This document shows, in pieces, positions 14,068-21,639 of a stretch of 64,000 nucleotides of DNA. Source of the DNA: Mesorhizobium xinjiangense. GTDB taxonomy: Bacteria > Pseudomonadota > Alphaproteobacteria > Rhizobiales > Rhizobiaceae. Within the stretch, counting starts at the first letter, position 1, and every line of letters starts with the position of its first letter. The stretch is from the NCBI RefSeq assembly GCF_009749525.1, contig NZ_WOAC01000015.1, forward strand, positions 62,001 through 126,000. The letters run 5' to 3'. Position numbers and translations under genes: made by a program. The notes beneath the pieces are model-generated. The model was given only the letters and a program-made list of their open reading frames with translations. It made no database searches and was not told the origin of the DNA.

Positions 14068-15237
14068 TCACTGCCCCGCCCCTTCACTCAAAATGTCCAG
14101 ATATGCCCGGTACGCGAACACCCTGCCCCGCTTGCGCCCGGTGACCTCCTCGACAAGCCCCAGCGACTGCAACTGAGCTAGGGCCGCATTGACGGTCGGC
14201 ATGGTGAGGCCGCTTTGCTCAACGGCGGCTGAGGCTGTCAGGAATGGGCGGGTGCGCATGAGGTCGTGCACTTGCAGCACCGAGCCCGTCCGGTCGGCTT
14301 CCGCAACGATGCGTTCCCGGTCCTGGGCCAGCAGCGCGGCAATCCGGTTCGCCGTCTCGAATGCCTGGTCCGCCGTCTCAGCGATGCCGTCGAGAAAAAA
14401 TTCCAGCCAGGCTTCCCAGGCGCCGCGTTCTCGCACCTCCTGTAACAGGCGGTAATAGGTCGCGCGATGGGTTTTGAAATAGAGCGAGAGATAGAGAAGC
14501 GGCTGACGCAATACGCCTTCGGCGCACAGAAACAGGGTGATCAGCAGACGGCCGAGCCTGCCATTGCCATCGAGAAACGGATGGATCGTCTCGAACTGCA
14601 CATGCAGCAATCCCGCCTTGATGAGCGGCGGCATGTCCGGCGTTTCGGTGTGCACGAAGCGCTCCCAATCACCGAGGCATCCCATCACCTCGTTTGGTGG
14701 CGGCGGAACGAACATGGCGTTGCCGGGGCGCGTGCCGCCGATCCAGTTTTGCGAGGCGCGGAATTCGCCGGGGTTCTGCGCCGCGCCCCGGCCACTGTCG
14801 AGCAACCGGCCGTGCATTTCCCGGATGAGGCGAAGCGATATGGGCAGGTCGTCCATGCGCTCCAAGCCGTACATCATCGCATCGACATAATTTGAAACCT
14901 CCCGAATATCATCGAGCGGCTCACCCGCGACAGCCTCGGTTTCGAAGCGGAGAAGGTCGGTAAGAGTCGATTGCGTCCCTTCGATCTGCGAGGACAGAAC
15001 CGCTTCCTTGCGGACATACATATAGAGGAAGAGTTCCTTGTTCGGCAGGAGTACCGAAACCCCGTCCAGCCGTCCGAGTGCCCGCTCGGCCGCGCTGAGC
15101 CGCGTCAGCATATTGGAAAGGTCAATGGGCGGTTTCGGCGGCAAGGGTGGCGGCACAAATGCCTTGACCTTCTCGCCGCCAACTGATGTTTCCACGAACC
15201 GGCCGAGGCGGCTCTTGGCGCTTTGGTCGTCAGGCAT
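14068..15237 (-). CDS. Fic-family protein (class II adenylyltransferase-like) with C-terminal winged helix
   Basis: Fic enzymes transfer AMP or related groups from nucleotides to protein hydroxyls. The catalytic motif HPFLDGNGRLGR is complete. An N-terminal inhibitory helix with the (S/T)xxxE(G/N) pattern is present as SSQIEG, which makes this a self-inhibited class II Fic with no separate antitoxin. The opening residues (about 40-150) are the Fic_N domain, the central residues Fic, and the last 70 (LMRTRPFLTASAAVEQSGLTMPTVNAALAQLQSLGLV) a winged HTH. The start is the ATG at 15237, with GAGGA upstream. The gene begins the DNA right of attR and ends 34 bases from it. The HTH and the repeats upstream suggest autoregulation. 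The target protein is unknown. Confidence 0.88.
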   Translation of the reverse strand: MPDDQSAKSRLGRFVETSVGGEKVKAFVPPPLPPKPPIDLSNMLTRLSAAERALGRLDGVSVLLPNKELFLYMYVRKEAVLSSQIEGTQSTLTDLLRFETEAVAGEPLDDIREVSNYVDAMMYGLERMDDLPISLRLIREMHGRLLDSGRGAAQNPGEFRASQNWIGGTRPGNAMFVPPPPNEVMGCLGDWERFVHTETPDMPPLIKAGLLHVQFETIHPFLDGNGRLGRLLITLFLCAEGVLRQPLLYLSLYFKTHRATYYRLLQEVRERGAWEAWLEFFLDGIAETADQAFETANRIAALLAQDRERIVAEADRTGSVLQVHDLMRTRPFLTASAAVEQSGLTMPTVNAALAQLQSLGLVEEVTGRKRGRVFAYRAYLDILSEGAGQ

Positions 15238-15308
15238 GATCCGGTCCTCACATCCCAAGATTCGGGACCTTTAATAACGGATTCTCTTATTTAAAGAAAT
15301 CGCCTTTT

Positions 15309-15337
15309 CGTTAATTAGCGACGATCGTTAATTAACG
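15309..15337. promoter_or_regulatory. Candidate operator upstream of fic: repeated CGTTAATTA
   Basis: CGTTAATTA occurs at 15309 and again at 15326 as part of the perfect palindrome CGTTAATTAACG (15326-15337), 72-100 bases before the fic start. The region is AT-rich within GC-rich surroundings. Binding by the winged-helix domain of the Fic protein is a plausible but untested idea. Confidence 0.45.
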
Positions 15338-15459
15338 GTCGGAAATTAGCGGTGGGGACTCTTCCCTTCCCGCGAAGCCCATATCGCCCGCGACGACCGA
15401 GACCACCGGGGCCACACACCCGCCCGATCCGTGAGACCCGTCGATGGGGCGGGGTCCCC

Positions 15460-18135
15460 CTATTCGGCCGCCTGCTGGCGATTGGCCTCGATGATCTGCC
15501 TGATCTCGCTGCGGCAGGAGCCGCAATTCGTGCCGGCTTGCAAGGCCTCGCCGATGGCCGCGACGCTGGTGCAGCCGTCGCGGGCGGCGGCGGCGATCTG
15601 GTTGAGGCCGACATTGAAGCAGGAACACACGGTCGCGCCGCGGTCGGGCGCCCCGCGTCCGGGGCGCCCGACGATCACGGCCAGGCGCTCGGCGGGAGGC
15701 AACGTCTCCGCCGCGAGCTGGTCGACGGCCCAGCCGCGCGAGACGGCGACCGGTTCGCCTGCCAGATAGAGCGCGCCAGAAAGCCGGCCGTCCTCGAACA
15801 AGGCGAGGCGGTGCCGCCCGGCCGTTTCATCGTGATAGGCGAGCGTTTCCGCCGCCGCACCGGGCTGAAAAAGGCGGTCGGCCACGGCCTGCCAGTCGGT
15901 CCTGCCGGAGGCAAAGGCCAGTTCGATGCGCCAGCCGCCGGCGCATCGGGCAATCGCCCAATAGTCCGCATCGATCGCTTCCGGCTTGCGGCGCGCCACC
16001 GCAAAGCCGTAGGCCGCGACAGCAAAGCGTTCGATGCCCGCCGCCGCGCTCTTCAGCGCCGGCTGTCCGGAGACCGGGTCGGTCCTGGCCGGCACCAGCG
16101 CATCGACACGGGCGCAGGCAGCAAACTGGTCGTTCCAGTGCATCGGCACGAAGATCGAACCCGGCGCCTGGCGTTCACTGATCAGTGCGCGCACGAGAAC
16201 CGCGCCATGGGCGGTTGCCACGCGCACGATGTCGGCATGGGCAATGCCATGGCGTGCCGCATCAACCGGATGGATCTCGGCGAAAGGCTCGGCCATGTGC
16301 TGCGACAGGCGCTGGCTTTTGGCCGTGCGCGTCATGGTGTGCCAGTGGTCGCGCACGCGGCCGGTGTTGAGCGTGAAGGGGTAGGCCGGATTGCCCGTGC
16401 GGCGCGGTCCCGGCGAGACGGCGACGAAGCGCGCGCGGCGGTCGGGCGTGTAGAAGCCGCCATTGGCAAAGAAGCGGGAAGCACCCCCCTCTGGCCAGAG
16501 GGGGGTATGCCGGTATGCCGGCGCGGGCCATTGAAAGGGTTGCAACCGATCGTAGCCAGCCTCGTCGATCCCCGCATGGGTACCGATGTCGAAGTCGCGC
16601 TGTCCAGCGTTCTTGAAGGCCGACAGTGCCGCGTGTTCGGCGAAGATTTCGGCCGGCGAGCGATAGGCAAAGGCGTCGCCGAACCCCATGCGCGCCGCAA
16701 CCTGGGCGATGATCCACCAGTCCGGCCTGGCCTCGCCCGGCGGCGGCAGAAAGGCACACTGGCGCGATATGCGCCGCTCGGAATTCGTCACCGTGCCGTC
16801 CTTTTCGCCCCAACCCAGGGCCGGCAGGCGCACATGGGCATGGCGCACGGTATCGGTGGTGGCGAGGACATCGGAGACGACGACGAACGGACAGTTTTTG
16901 ATCGCCTGCTCGACGATGTCGGCCTCGGGCATGGAATCGACCGGGTTGGTGGCCATGATCCACAGTGCCTTGATGCGGCCGTCGGCAACGGCACGGAACA
17001 TGTCGACCGCCTTGAGGCCGGGCTTGTCGGCCATGCGCGGTGCGTTCCAGAAGCCCTGGACCAGGGCGCGATGCCCGGCATTCTCGAGGTCCATATGGGC
17101 GGCCAGCATGTTGGCGAGCCCGCCCACCTCGCGCCCGCCCATGGCGTTGGGCTGGCCGGTAACGGAGAACGGCCCCTGGCCTGGCCGGCCGATGCGCCCC
17201 GTCGCCAGATGGCAGTTGATGATGGCGTTGACCTTGTCGGTGCCGCTGGCCGACTGGTTGACGCCCTGGCTGTAGACCGTGACGGCCTTGGAAGTCGACG
17301 CGAAAAGGGAATAGAAATCGGCCAGTTGACCGGCTTCCAGTCCCGTCTTGCGGACGATTTCGACCAGCGGCACCTTCCGCGCGGCGGCAAGCGCCTCCTC
17401 CAGCCCCGCGGTGTGGGCGGCAGCATAGGCATGATCGACGGCGCCGTGATCGGCGAGATAGGCGAGCAGGCCGGCAAACAGCGCCACGTCGCCATCCGGC
17501 GCGATCGCCAGATGCATATCGGCAATGTCGGTGGTCATGGTGCGGCGCGGGTCGATGAGCACCACCTTCATGGACGGCCGCTTTTCCTTCGCCGCCGCCA
17601 GCCGCTGATAGAGCACAGGATGGCACCAGGCGAGGTTGGAGCCCACCAGCACGACGAGATCGGCAAGCTCCAGGTCCTCATAGGTGCCCGGCACCACGTC
17701 GGCGCCAAAGGCGCGGCGATGGCCGGCGACGGAGGAGGCCATGCACAGGCGCGAGTTGGTGTCGATATTGGCCGAGCCGACAAAGCCCTTCATCAGCTTG
17801 TTGGCGACGTAATAGTCCTCGGTCAGAAGCTGGCCGGAAACGTAGAAGGCGACGGAGTCGGGACCATGCTCGGCAGTCGCCGCCGAGAATTTCTGCGCCA
17901 CCAGGTCCAGCGCTTCCTCCCAACCTGCACGTTCGTCCCCGATTTCGGGGTGCAACATCCGACCCTCCAGAGCGAGCGTTTCGCCCAGCGCCGAGCCCTT
18001 GGAGCACAGACGGCCGAAATTGGCGGGATGGTCGGGGTCGCCTGCGATGGAAACGGTCCCGTCCGGTTGCGGTGTTGCCAGCACGCCGCAGCCGACGCCG
18101 CAATAGGCGCAAGTGGTGCGCACGGATTCAGGCAT
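15460..18135 (-). CDS. nasA: Assimilatory nitrate reductase catalytic subunit
   Basis: This cytoplasmic molybdenum enzyme reduces nitrate to nitrite. The N-terminus has the [4Fe-4S] motif CAYCGVGCG...CSKG, followed by the molybdopterin oxidoreductase body (TNSRLCMASS around the Mo-ligand region, GQPNAMGGREVGGLA) and the dinucleotide-binding domain (TGRVRDHWHTMTRT, MHWNDQF). The last 65 residues are a BFD-like [2Fe-2S] domain (CSCFN...CGSC), as in NasA/NarB-type enzymes with an electron-transfer module. The 891-aa length is normal. The start is the ATG at 18135; no strong SD is seen. It is the last gene of the narK-nirB-nirD-nasA operon. A 24-bp palindrome in frame adds residues near HTPLWPEGGAS. 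Confidence 0.93.
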   Translation of the reverse strand: MPESVRTTCAYCGVGCGVLATPQPDGTVSIAGDPDHPANFGRLCSKGSALGETLALEGRMLHPEIGDERAGWEEALDLVAQKFSAATAEHGPDSVAFYVSGQLLTEDYYVANKLMKGFVGSANIDTNSRLCMASSVAGHRRAFGADVVPGTYEDLELADLVVLVGSNLAWCHPVLYQRLAAAKEKRPSMKVVLIDPRRTMTTDIADMHLAIAPDGDVALFAGLLAYLADHGAVDHAYAAAHTAGLEEALAAARKVPLVEIVRKTGLEAGQLADFYSLFASTSKAVTVYSQGVNQSASGTDKVNAIINCHLATGRIGRPGQGPFSVTGQPNAMGGREVGGLANMLAAHMDLENAGHRALVQGFWNAPRMADKPGLKAVDMFRAVADGRIKALWIMATNPVDSMPEADIVEQAIKNCPFVVVSDVLATTDTVRHAHVRLPALGWGEKDGTVTNSERRISRQCAFLPPPGEARPDWWIIAQVAARMGFGDAFAYRSPAEIFAEHAALSAFKNAGQRDFDIGTHAGIDEAGYDRLQPFQWPAPAYRHTPLWPEGGASRFFANGGFYTPDRRARFVAVSPGPRRTGNPAYPFTLNTGRVRDHWHTMTRTAKSQRLSQHMAEPFAEIHPVDAARHGIAHADIVRVATAHGAVLVRALISERQAPGSIFVPMHWNDQFAACARVDALVPARTDPVSGQPALKSAAAGIERFAVAAYGFAVARRKPEAIDADYWAIARCAGGWRIELAFASGRTDWQAVADRLFQPGAAAETLAYHDETAGRHRLALFEDGRLSGALYLAGEPVAVSRGWAVDQLAAETLPPAERLAVIVGRPGRGAPDRGATVCSCFNVGLNQIAAAARDGCTSVAAIGEALQAGTNCGSCRSEIRQIIEANRQQAAE
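16483..16506. repeat. 24-bp perfect palindrome inside nasA
   Basis: ACCCCCCTCTGG followed directly by its reverse complement, in frame in nasA and encoding part of HTPLWPEGGAS. An 8-bp tandem duplication (CGGCATAC on the minus strand) adjoins it. A half copy (ACCCCCCTCTGGC) sits in the nirD-nasA gap near 18163, and the outer ends of the repeat at 61783-61940 have a related CCCCCTCTG start. It looks like a small palindromic repeat that has entered a coding sequence. Confidence 0.6.
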
Positions 18136-18213
18136 TGCACGCAATCACTTGCTTGGTTGAAATACCCCCCTCTGGCAAGAAGGCCGGACAGGCATACGCG
18201 AGCTGCAACTTCA

Positions 18214-18558
18214 TCACGCCGCCTTCTCCGCCGCCGACCTCAGCGACAGGAGAATGCGGCCGTCCTCCACCTTGGCCGGAAAGGTCGCCGTCGAACCTTC
18301 ATCGGCGCCCTGCGCCCTGCCGGTCTCCAGCGATATGACCCAGTTGTGCAGCGGACAGGTCACGCAGCCGTCATGCACGATGCCCTGACTGAGCGGACCT
18401 TTCCTGTGCGGACATTTATCCTCCAGCGCGAACACACGATCGTCGGCGGTGCGGAACACGGCGATCGTTGTGTCACCGTTCTTCACGCAGCGCGCACCGC
18501 GGCGCGGAATGTCTTCGAGCTTACCGATTGCAACCCAACTTTCGCTCATTGCGTTCAT
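18214..18558 (-). CDS. nirD: Nitrite reductase small subunit (Rieske-type)
   Basis: NirD is the small subunit of the cytoplasmic NAD(P)H-dependent, ammonia-forming nitrite reductase. The 114 residues form a Rieske fold with the cluster-binding motifs CPHRKGPLSQG and CPLHNW (C-x-H and C-x2-H), so the iron-sulfur ligands, which many NirD proteins lack, are kept here. The ATG at 18558 is preceded by AAGGGAAGGA; a second ATG lies three codons on. It is separated from nirB by 607 bases holding a toxin-antitoxin pair on the opposite strand, whereas nirB and nirD are normally adjacent. nasA follows after 78 bases. Confidence 0.93.
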   Translation of the reverse strand: MNAMSESWVAIGKLEDIPRRGARCVKNGDTTIAVFRTADDRVFALEDKCPHRKGPLSQGIVHDGCVTCPLHNWVISLETGRAQGADEGSTATFPAKVEDGRILLSLRSAAEKAA

Positions 18559-18638
18559 TCATCCTTCCCTTCAGCCCGGGTTCCGGTTGCGGCCATTGAT
18601 AGCTTGATTCCTCTACGGAATTCCCGTACACACAAAGA

Positions 18639-18905
18639 GTGAGCTCGCGACCTTTCGATCCCCATAAGGATGCCATCAACCGCACGAAGCATGGGCTCTC
18701 CCTGGCATTCGGGGACCGGATTTTCGCTGACCCGGCACATCTGATCCTTCCCTCCATCCGCCCTGAGGAGCGATTCAAGGTGATCGGGATGGTGGAAGAG
18801 AAGCTCTTTACGGCGGTTTTCGTCTGGCGCGGCGGTGAGCCCCGCTTCATTTCTGTAAGGAGAAGCAACAATGGCGAGGAAAGATCGTATCGCTCTTTCC
18901 GCTGA
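18639..18905 (+). CDS. brnT: BrnT-family toxin (DUF497)
   Basis: The 88 residues match the BrnT ribonuclease-like fold (RelE-like): FDPHKDAINRTKHGLSLAFGDRIFADP at the start, the central RPEERFKVIGMVEEKLFTAVFVWR and the end PRFISVRRSNNGEERSY. In BrnTA modules, BrnT is an RNase that stops translation. The start appears to be a GTG at 18639. The last 35 bases overlap the antitoxin gene, a normal type II arrangement. It lies between nirB and nirD, transcribed against the nitrate operon. Confidence 0.85.
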   Translation: MSSRPFDPHKDAINRTKHGLSLAFGDRIFADPAHLILPSIRPEERFKVIGMVEEKLFTAVFVWRGGEPRFISVRRSNNGEERSYRSFR

Positions 18906-19158
18906 TCCGAACGATCCGGAGGATTTCGACGTCACGCAGGAAGGTCTGGAGCGCGGCTTGAAGTGCCGGATCATCCGCATGGCGCGAACCGAGCTGGGCC
19001 TGAGCCAGGAGGAGTTCGCGCATCGGTTTCGCGTACCGGTGGGAACGCTGCGCGACTGGGAGCAGGCGCGCTCGACCCCGCCCGACTTTGCGGTGGCGTA
19101 TGCGCGCGTCATTGCTGCCATGCCCGACAAGGTAGCCGAGATCGTGAACGCTGCGTGA
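18871..19158 (+). CDS. XRE-family antitoxin partner of BrnT
   Basis: The 95-residue product has an acidic N-terminus (DPNDPEDFDVTQEGLERGL) and a C-terminal helix-turn-helix (ARTELGLSQEEFAHRFRVPVGTLRDWEQARSTPP) of the XRE/HigA type, which would bind the module's own promoter. Classical BrnA antitoxins have a ribbon-helix-helix domain instead, so this is a variant pairing. It overlaps brnT by 35 bases, starts with an ATG after AAGGAGAAG, and stops only 8 bases from the end of the convergent nirB. Confidence 0.87.
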   Translation: MARKDRIALSADPNDPEDFDVTQEGLERGLKCRIIRMARTELGLSQEEFAHRFRVPVGTLRDWEQARSTPPDFAVAYARVIAAMPDKVAEIVNAA

Positions 19159-19165
19159 GGCGGCA

Positions 19166-21610
19166 TTACTCAGCAGCCTCCAGGGAAAGCGTCGCCATCG
19201 GCTTGAATTCGTGCTTGTCCTTGCCGGAGACGCGCTCCGACCAGGGGTCGACCTGGGCGAATTTCTGGGAGAAGACGAAGCGCTCGAAATAGGCCTTGCG
19301 CTTTTCGGCGTCGTCCATGATCTGGCGGCGGACCTCGTCGTAGCCGATGCGCTTGGCCCATTTGTAGATACGCTCCAGATAGCGGCCCTGTTCGCGATAC
19401 ATCTGGACGAGCGCCACGATGTGCTCGAGTGCCTCGTCCTCCGACCTGACGAGGCCGAGGACCTCGGTGCCCTTGATGTCGAGGCCGGCCGCGCCGGCGA
19501 AATGGATCTCGAAGCCCGAATCCACGCAGATGACGCCGACATCCTTGCAGGTCGCCTCGGCGCAGTTTCTGGGGCAGCCGGAAACCGCCATCTTGACCTT
19601 GGCCGGGGTCCACGATCCCCACATGAATTTCTCGATGCGGATGCCGAGACCGGTGGAATCCTGCGTGCCGAAACGGCACCAGTCGGAGCCGACGCAGGTC
19701 TTCACCGTTCTGAGCCCCTTGGCGTAGGCCTGGCCTGACACAAACCCCGCCTTGCCCAGATCGGCCCATACGGCGGGCAGATCCTCCTTCTCGATGCCCA
19801 GCATGTCGATGCGCTGGCCGCCGGTGACCTTCACGGTCGGGATGTTGAACTTGTCGACGACATCGGCGATGGCGCGCAACTCTGCGGCAGAGGTCACCCC
19901 GCCCCACATGCGCGGCACGACCGAATAGGTCCCGTCCTTCTGGATGTTGGCGTGCACGCGCTCATTGATGAAGCGCGACTGGTAGTCGTCGGCATATTCG
20001 TCCGGCCAGTCGGCCACGAGATAATAGTTGAGCGCCGGGCGGCATTTTGCGCAGCCGCACGAGGTCTTCCATTCCAGCTCCTGCATGACGGCGGGGATGG
20101 TCTTCAGCTTCCTGGCCTTGATCAGCCGGCGCACATCGTCGTGACCGAGATCGGTGCAGCCGCACATGGGCGTGACGGCGGCCGGGTTGTAGGCGTCACC
20201 GAGCGTCAGCGACAGGAGCTGCTCGACCAGCCCCGTGCAGGTGCCGCAGGAGGCGGACGCCTTGGTGTGGGCGCGCACGCCGTCGAGCGTGGTCAGGCCG
20301 TTTTCATTGATCGTGCCGACGATCTTGCTCTTGCACACGCCGTTGCAGCCGCAGATTTCCGCATCATCCGGCAAGGCTGCAACGGCCGCCATAGGGTCCA
20401 GTTGCCCCCCTCCTTGGTAGGCCTGGCCGAAGATCAGCGTATCGCGCATTTCGGAAACGTCGGTGCCCTTCTTGAGCATGTCGAAGAACCAGCCGCCATC
20501 GGCGGTCTCGCCATAGAGAACGGCGCCCATGATGCGGTTCTCCTTCAGCACGAGGCGCTTGTAGACGCCGGCGCTGGCATCGCGCAGCACGATCTCCTCG
20601 CGGTCCTCGGCCTCGGCGAAATCGCCGGCGGAGTAAAGATTGACGCCCGTCACCTTGAGCTGGGTGGCCGTCTCGACCGGGCGGAACGCCGCGTCCTGCT
20701 TGAGGAGCGTCTTCGCCGCCACCTTGGCCATGTCGTAGAGCGGCGCGACGAGGCCGTAGCAGATGTTTTCATGCTCGACGCATTCGCCGACGGCCAGGAT
20801 ATCGGGATCGGAAGAAACCATCTGGTCGTTGACGACGATGCCGCGCTCCACATGGAGGCCGGCATCGGTGGCGATGCGCGTTTCGGGGCGGATGCCGACC
20901 GCCATGACGACGATGTCGGCGGGATAGACCGTGCCGTCCTCGAGAAGTACGGCCTCGGCCCGTTCCTCGCCCAGAACAGCCTTGGTCTGCGCCTCGGTGT
21001 GGATCGTGATGCCGCGGCCCTCGAGCTCCTTTTTAAGCAGGTAGCCGGCGGCAGGATCGAGCTGGCGTTCCATCAGGTGGCCCATCAGGTGGAGCACCAC
21101 GACCTCCATGCCCCGCCCCCTGAGCGCGGCCGCCGCTTCCAGCCCCAGCAGGCCGCCGCCTATGACGACGGCCTTGGCATTCGGCTTGCCCGCCGTCTCG
21201 ACCATGGCATTGACATCGTCGAGATCGCGGAAGGCCATCACGCCGGGCAGGTCCTTGCCCGCGATGGGGATGATGAAGGGTGCCGAGCCGGTGGCGACTA
21301 CCAGCTTGTCATAGGCCAGTTCCCCACGAGCGGAGGAAACGACCTTGCGCTTGCGATCGACCCTGGTGACCGTCTCGCCGAACCGGCATGTGACATTGTT
21401 CGCCGCATACCAGTCGGCGTCGTGCGTGACGATCTCGTCAAAGGTCTTCTCGCCGGCCAGCACGGGCGAAAGCATGATGCGGTTGTAATTGCCGCGCGGC
21501 TCGGCGCCGAACAGGGTCACGTCGAAGGCATCGGGTGCGGCCTCGAACAGATGTTCGAGCATGCGCCCGGAGGCCATTCCCGCGCCTATGACGACAAGTT
21601 TCTCGGTCAT
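19166..21610 (-). CDS. nirB: NAD(P)H-dependent nitrite reductase large subunit
   Basis: NirB reduces nitrite to ammonium with electrons from NAD(P)H. The 814 residues hold, in order, an FAD/NAD(P)-binding module (VVIGAGMASGRM at the N-terminus, GGGLLGLEAA in the second Rossmann fold), a BFD-like [2Fe-2S] domain (CGCNGVCK...CGTCTGLV, then a second CGC...CGCAKC set) and the siroheme/[4Fe-4S] half-domain. The cluster cysteines of the last are in CVGSDWCRFG...SGCPRNCAEA. The start is the ATG at 21610, 29 bases after narK; the frame upstream only shadows narK. The domain set and length are complete. It should work with NirD, which lies beyond the toxin-antitoxin insertion. Confidence 0.95.
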   Translation of the reverse strand: MTEKLVVIGAGMASGRMLEHLFEAAPDAFDVTLFGAEPRGNYNRIMLSPVLAGEKTFDEIVTHDADWYAANNVTCRFGETVTRVDRKRKVVSSARGELAYDKLVVATGSAPFIIPIAGKDLPGVMAFRDLDDVNAMVETAGKPNAKAVVIGGGLLGLEAAAALRGRGMEVVVLHLMGHLMERQLDPAAGYLLKKELEGRGITIHTEAQTKAVLGEERAEAVLLEDGTVYPADIVVMAVGIRPETRIATDAGLHVERGIVVNDQMVSSDPDILAVGECVEHENICYGLVAPLYDMAKVAAKTLLKQDAAFRPVETATQLKVTGVNLYSAGDFAEAEDREEIVLRDASAGVYKRLVLKENRIMGAVLYGETADGGWFFDMLKKGTDVSEMRDTLIFGQAYQGGGQLDPMAAVAALPDDAEICGCNGVCKSKIVGTINENGLTTLDGVRAHTKASASCGTCTGLVEQLLSLTLGDAYNPAAVTPMCGCTDLGHDDVRRLIKARKLKTIPAVMQELEWKTSCGCAKCRPALNYYLVADWPDEYADDYQSRFINERVHANIQKDGTYSVVPRMWGGVTSAAELRAIADVVDKFNIPTVKVTGGQRIDMLGIEKEDLPAVWADLGKAGFVSGQAYAKGLRTVKTCVGSDWCRFGTQDSTGLGIRIEKFMWGSWTPAKVKMAVSGCPRNCAEATCKDVGVICVDSGFEIHFAGAAGLDIKGTEVLGLVRSEDEALEHIVALVQMYREQGRYLERIYKWAKRIGYDEVRRQIMDDAEKRKAYFERFVFSQKFAQVDPWSERVSGKDKHEFKPMATLSLEAAE

Positions 21611-21639
21611 GATGTTCTTTCCGATTTCCGGGTACGCTT

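Noticed and set aside
15352-18642. Very long open frame on the plus strand opposite nasA and nirD
   Set aside because: It is the antisense shadow of two high-GC genes with clear cofactor motifs. The product is Arg/Gly/His-rich and has no recognisable domain.
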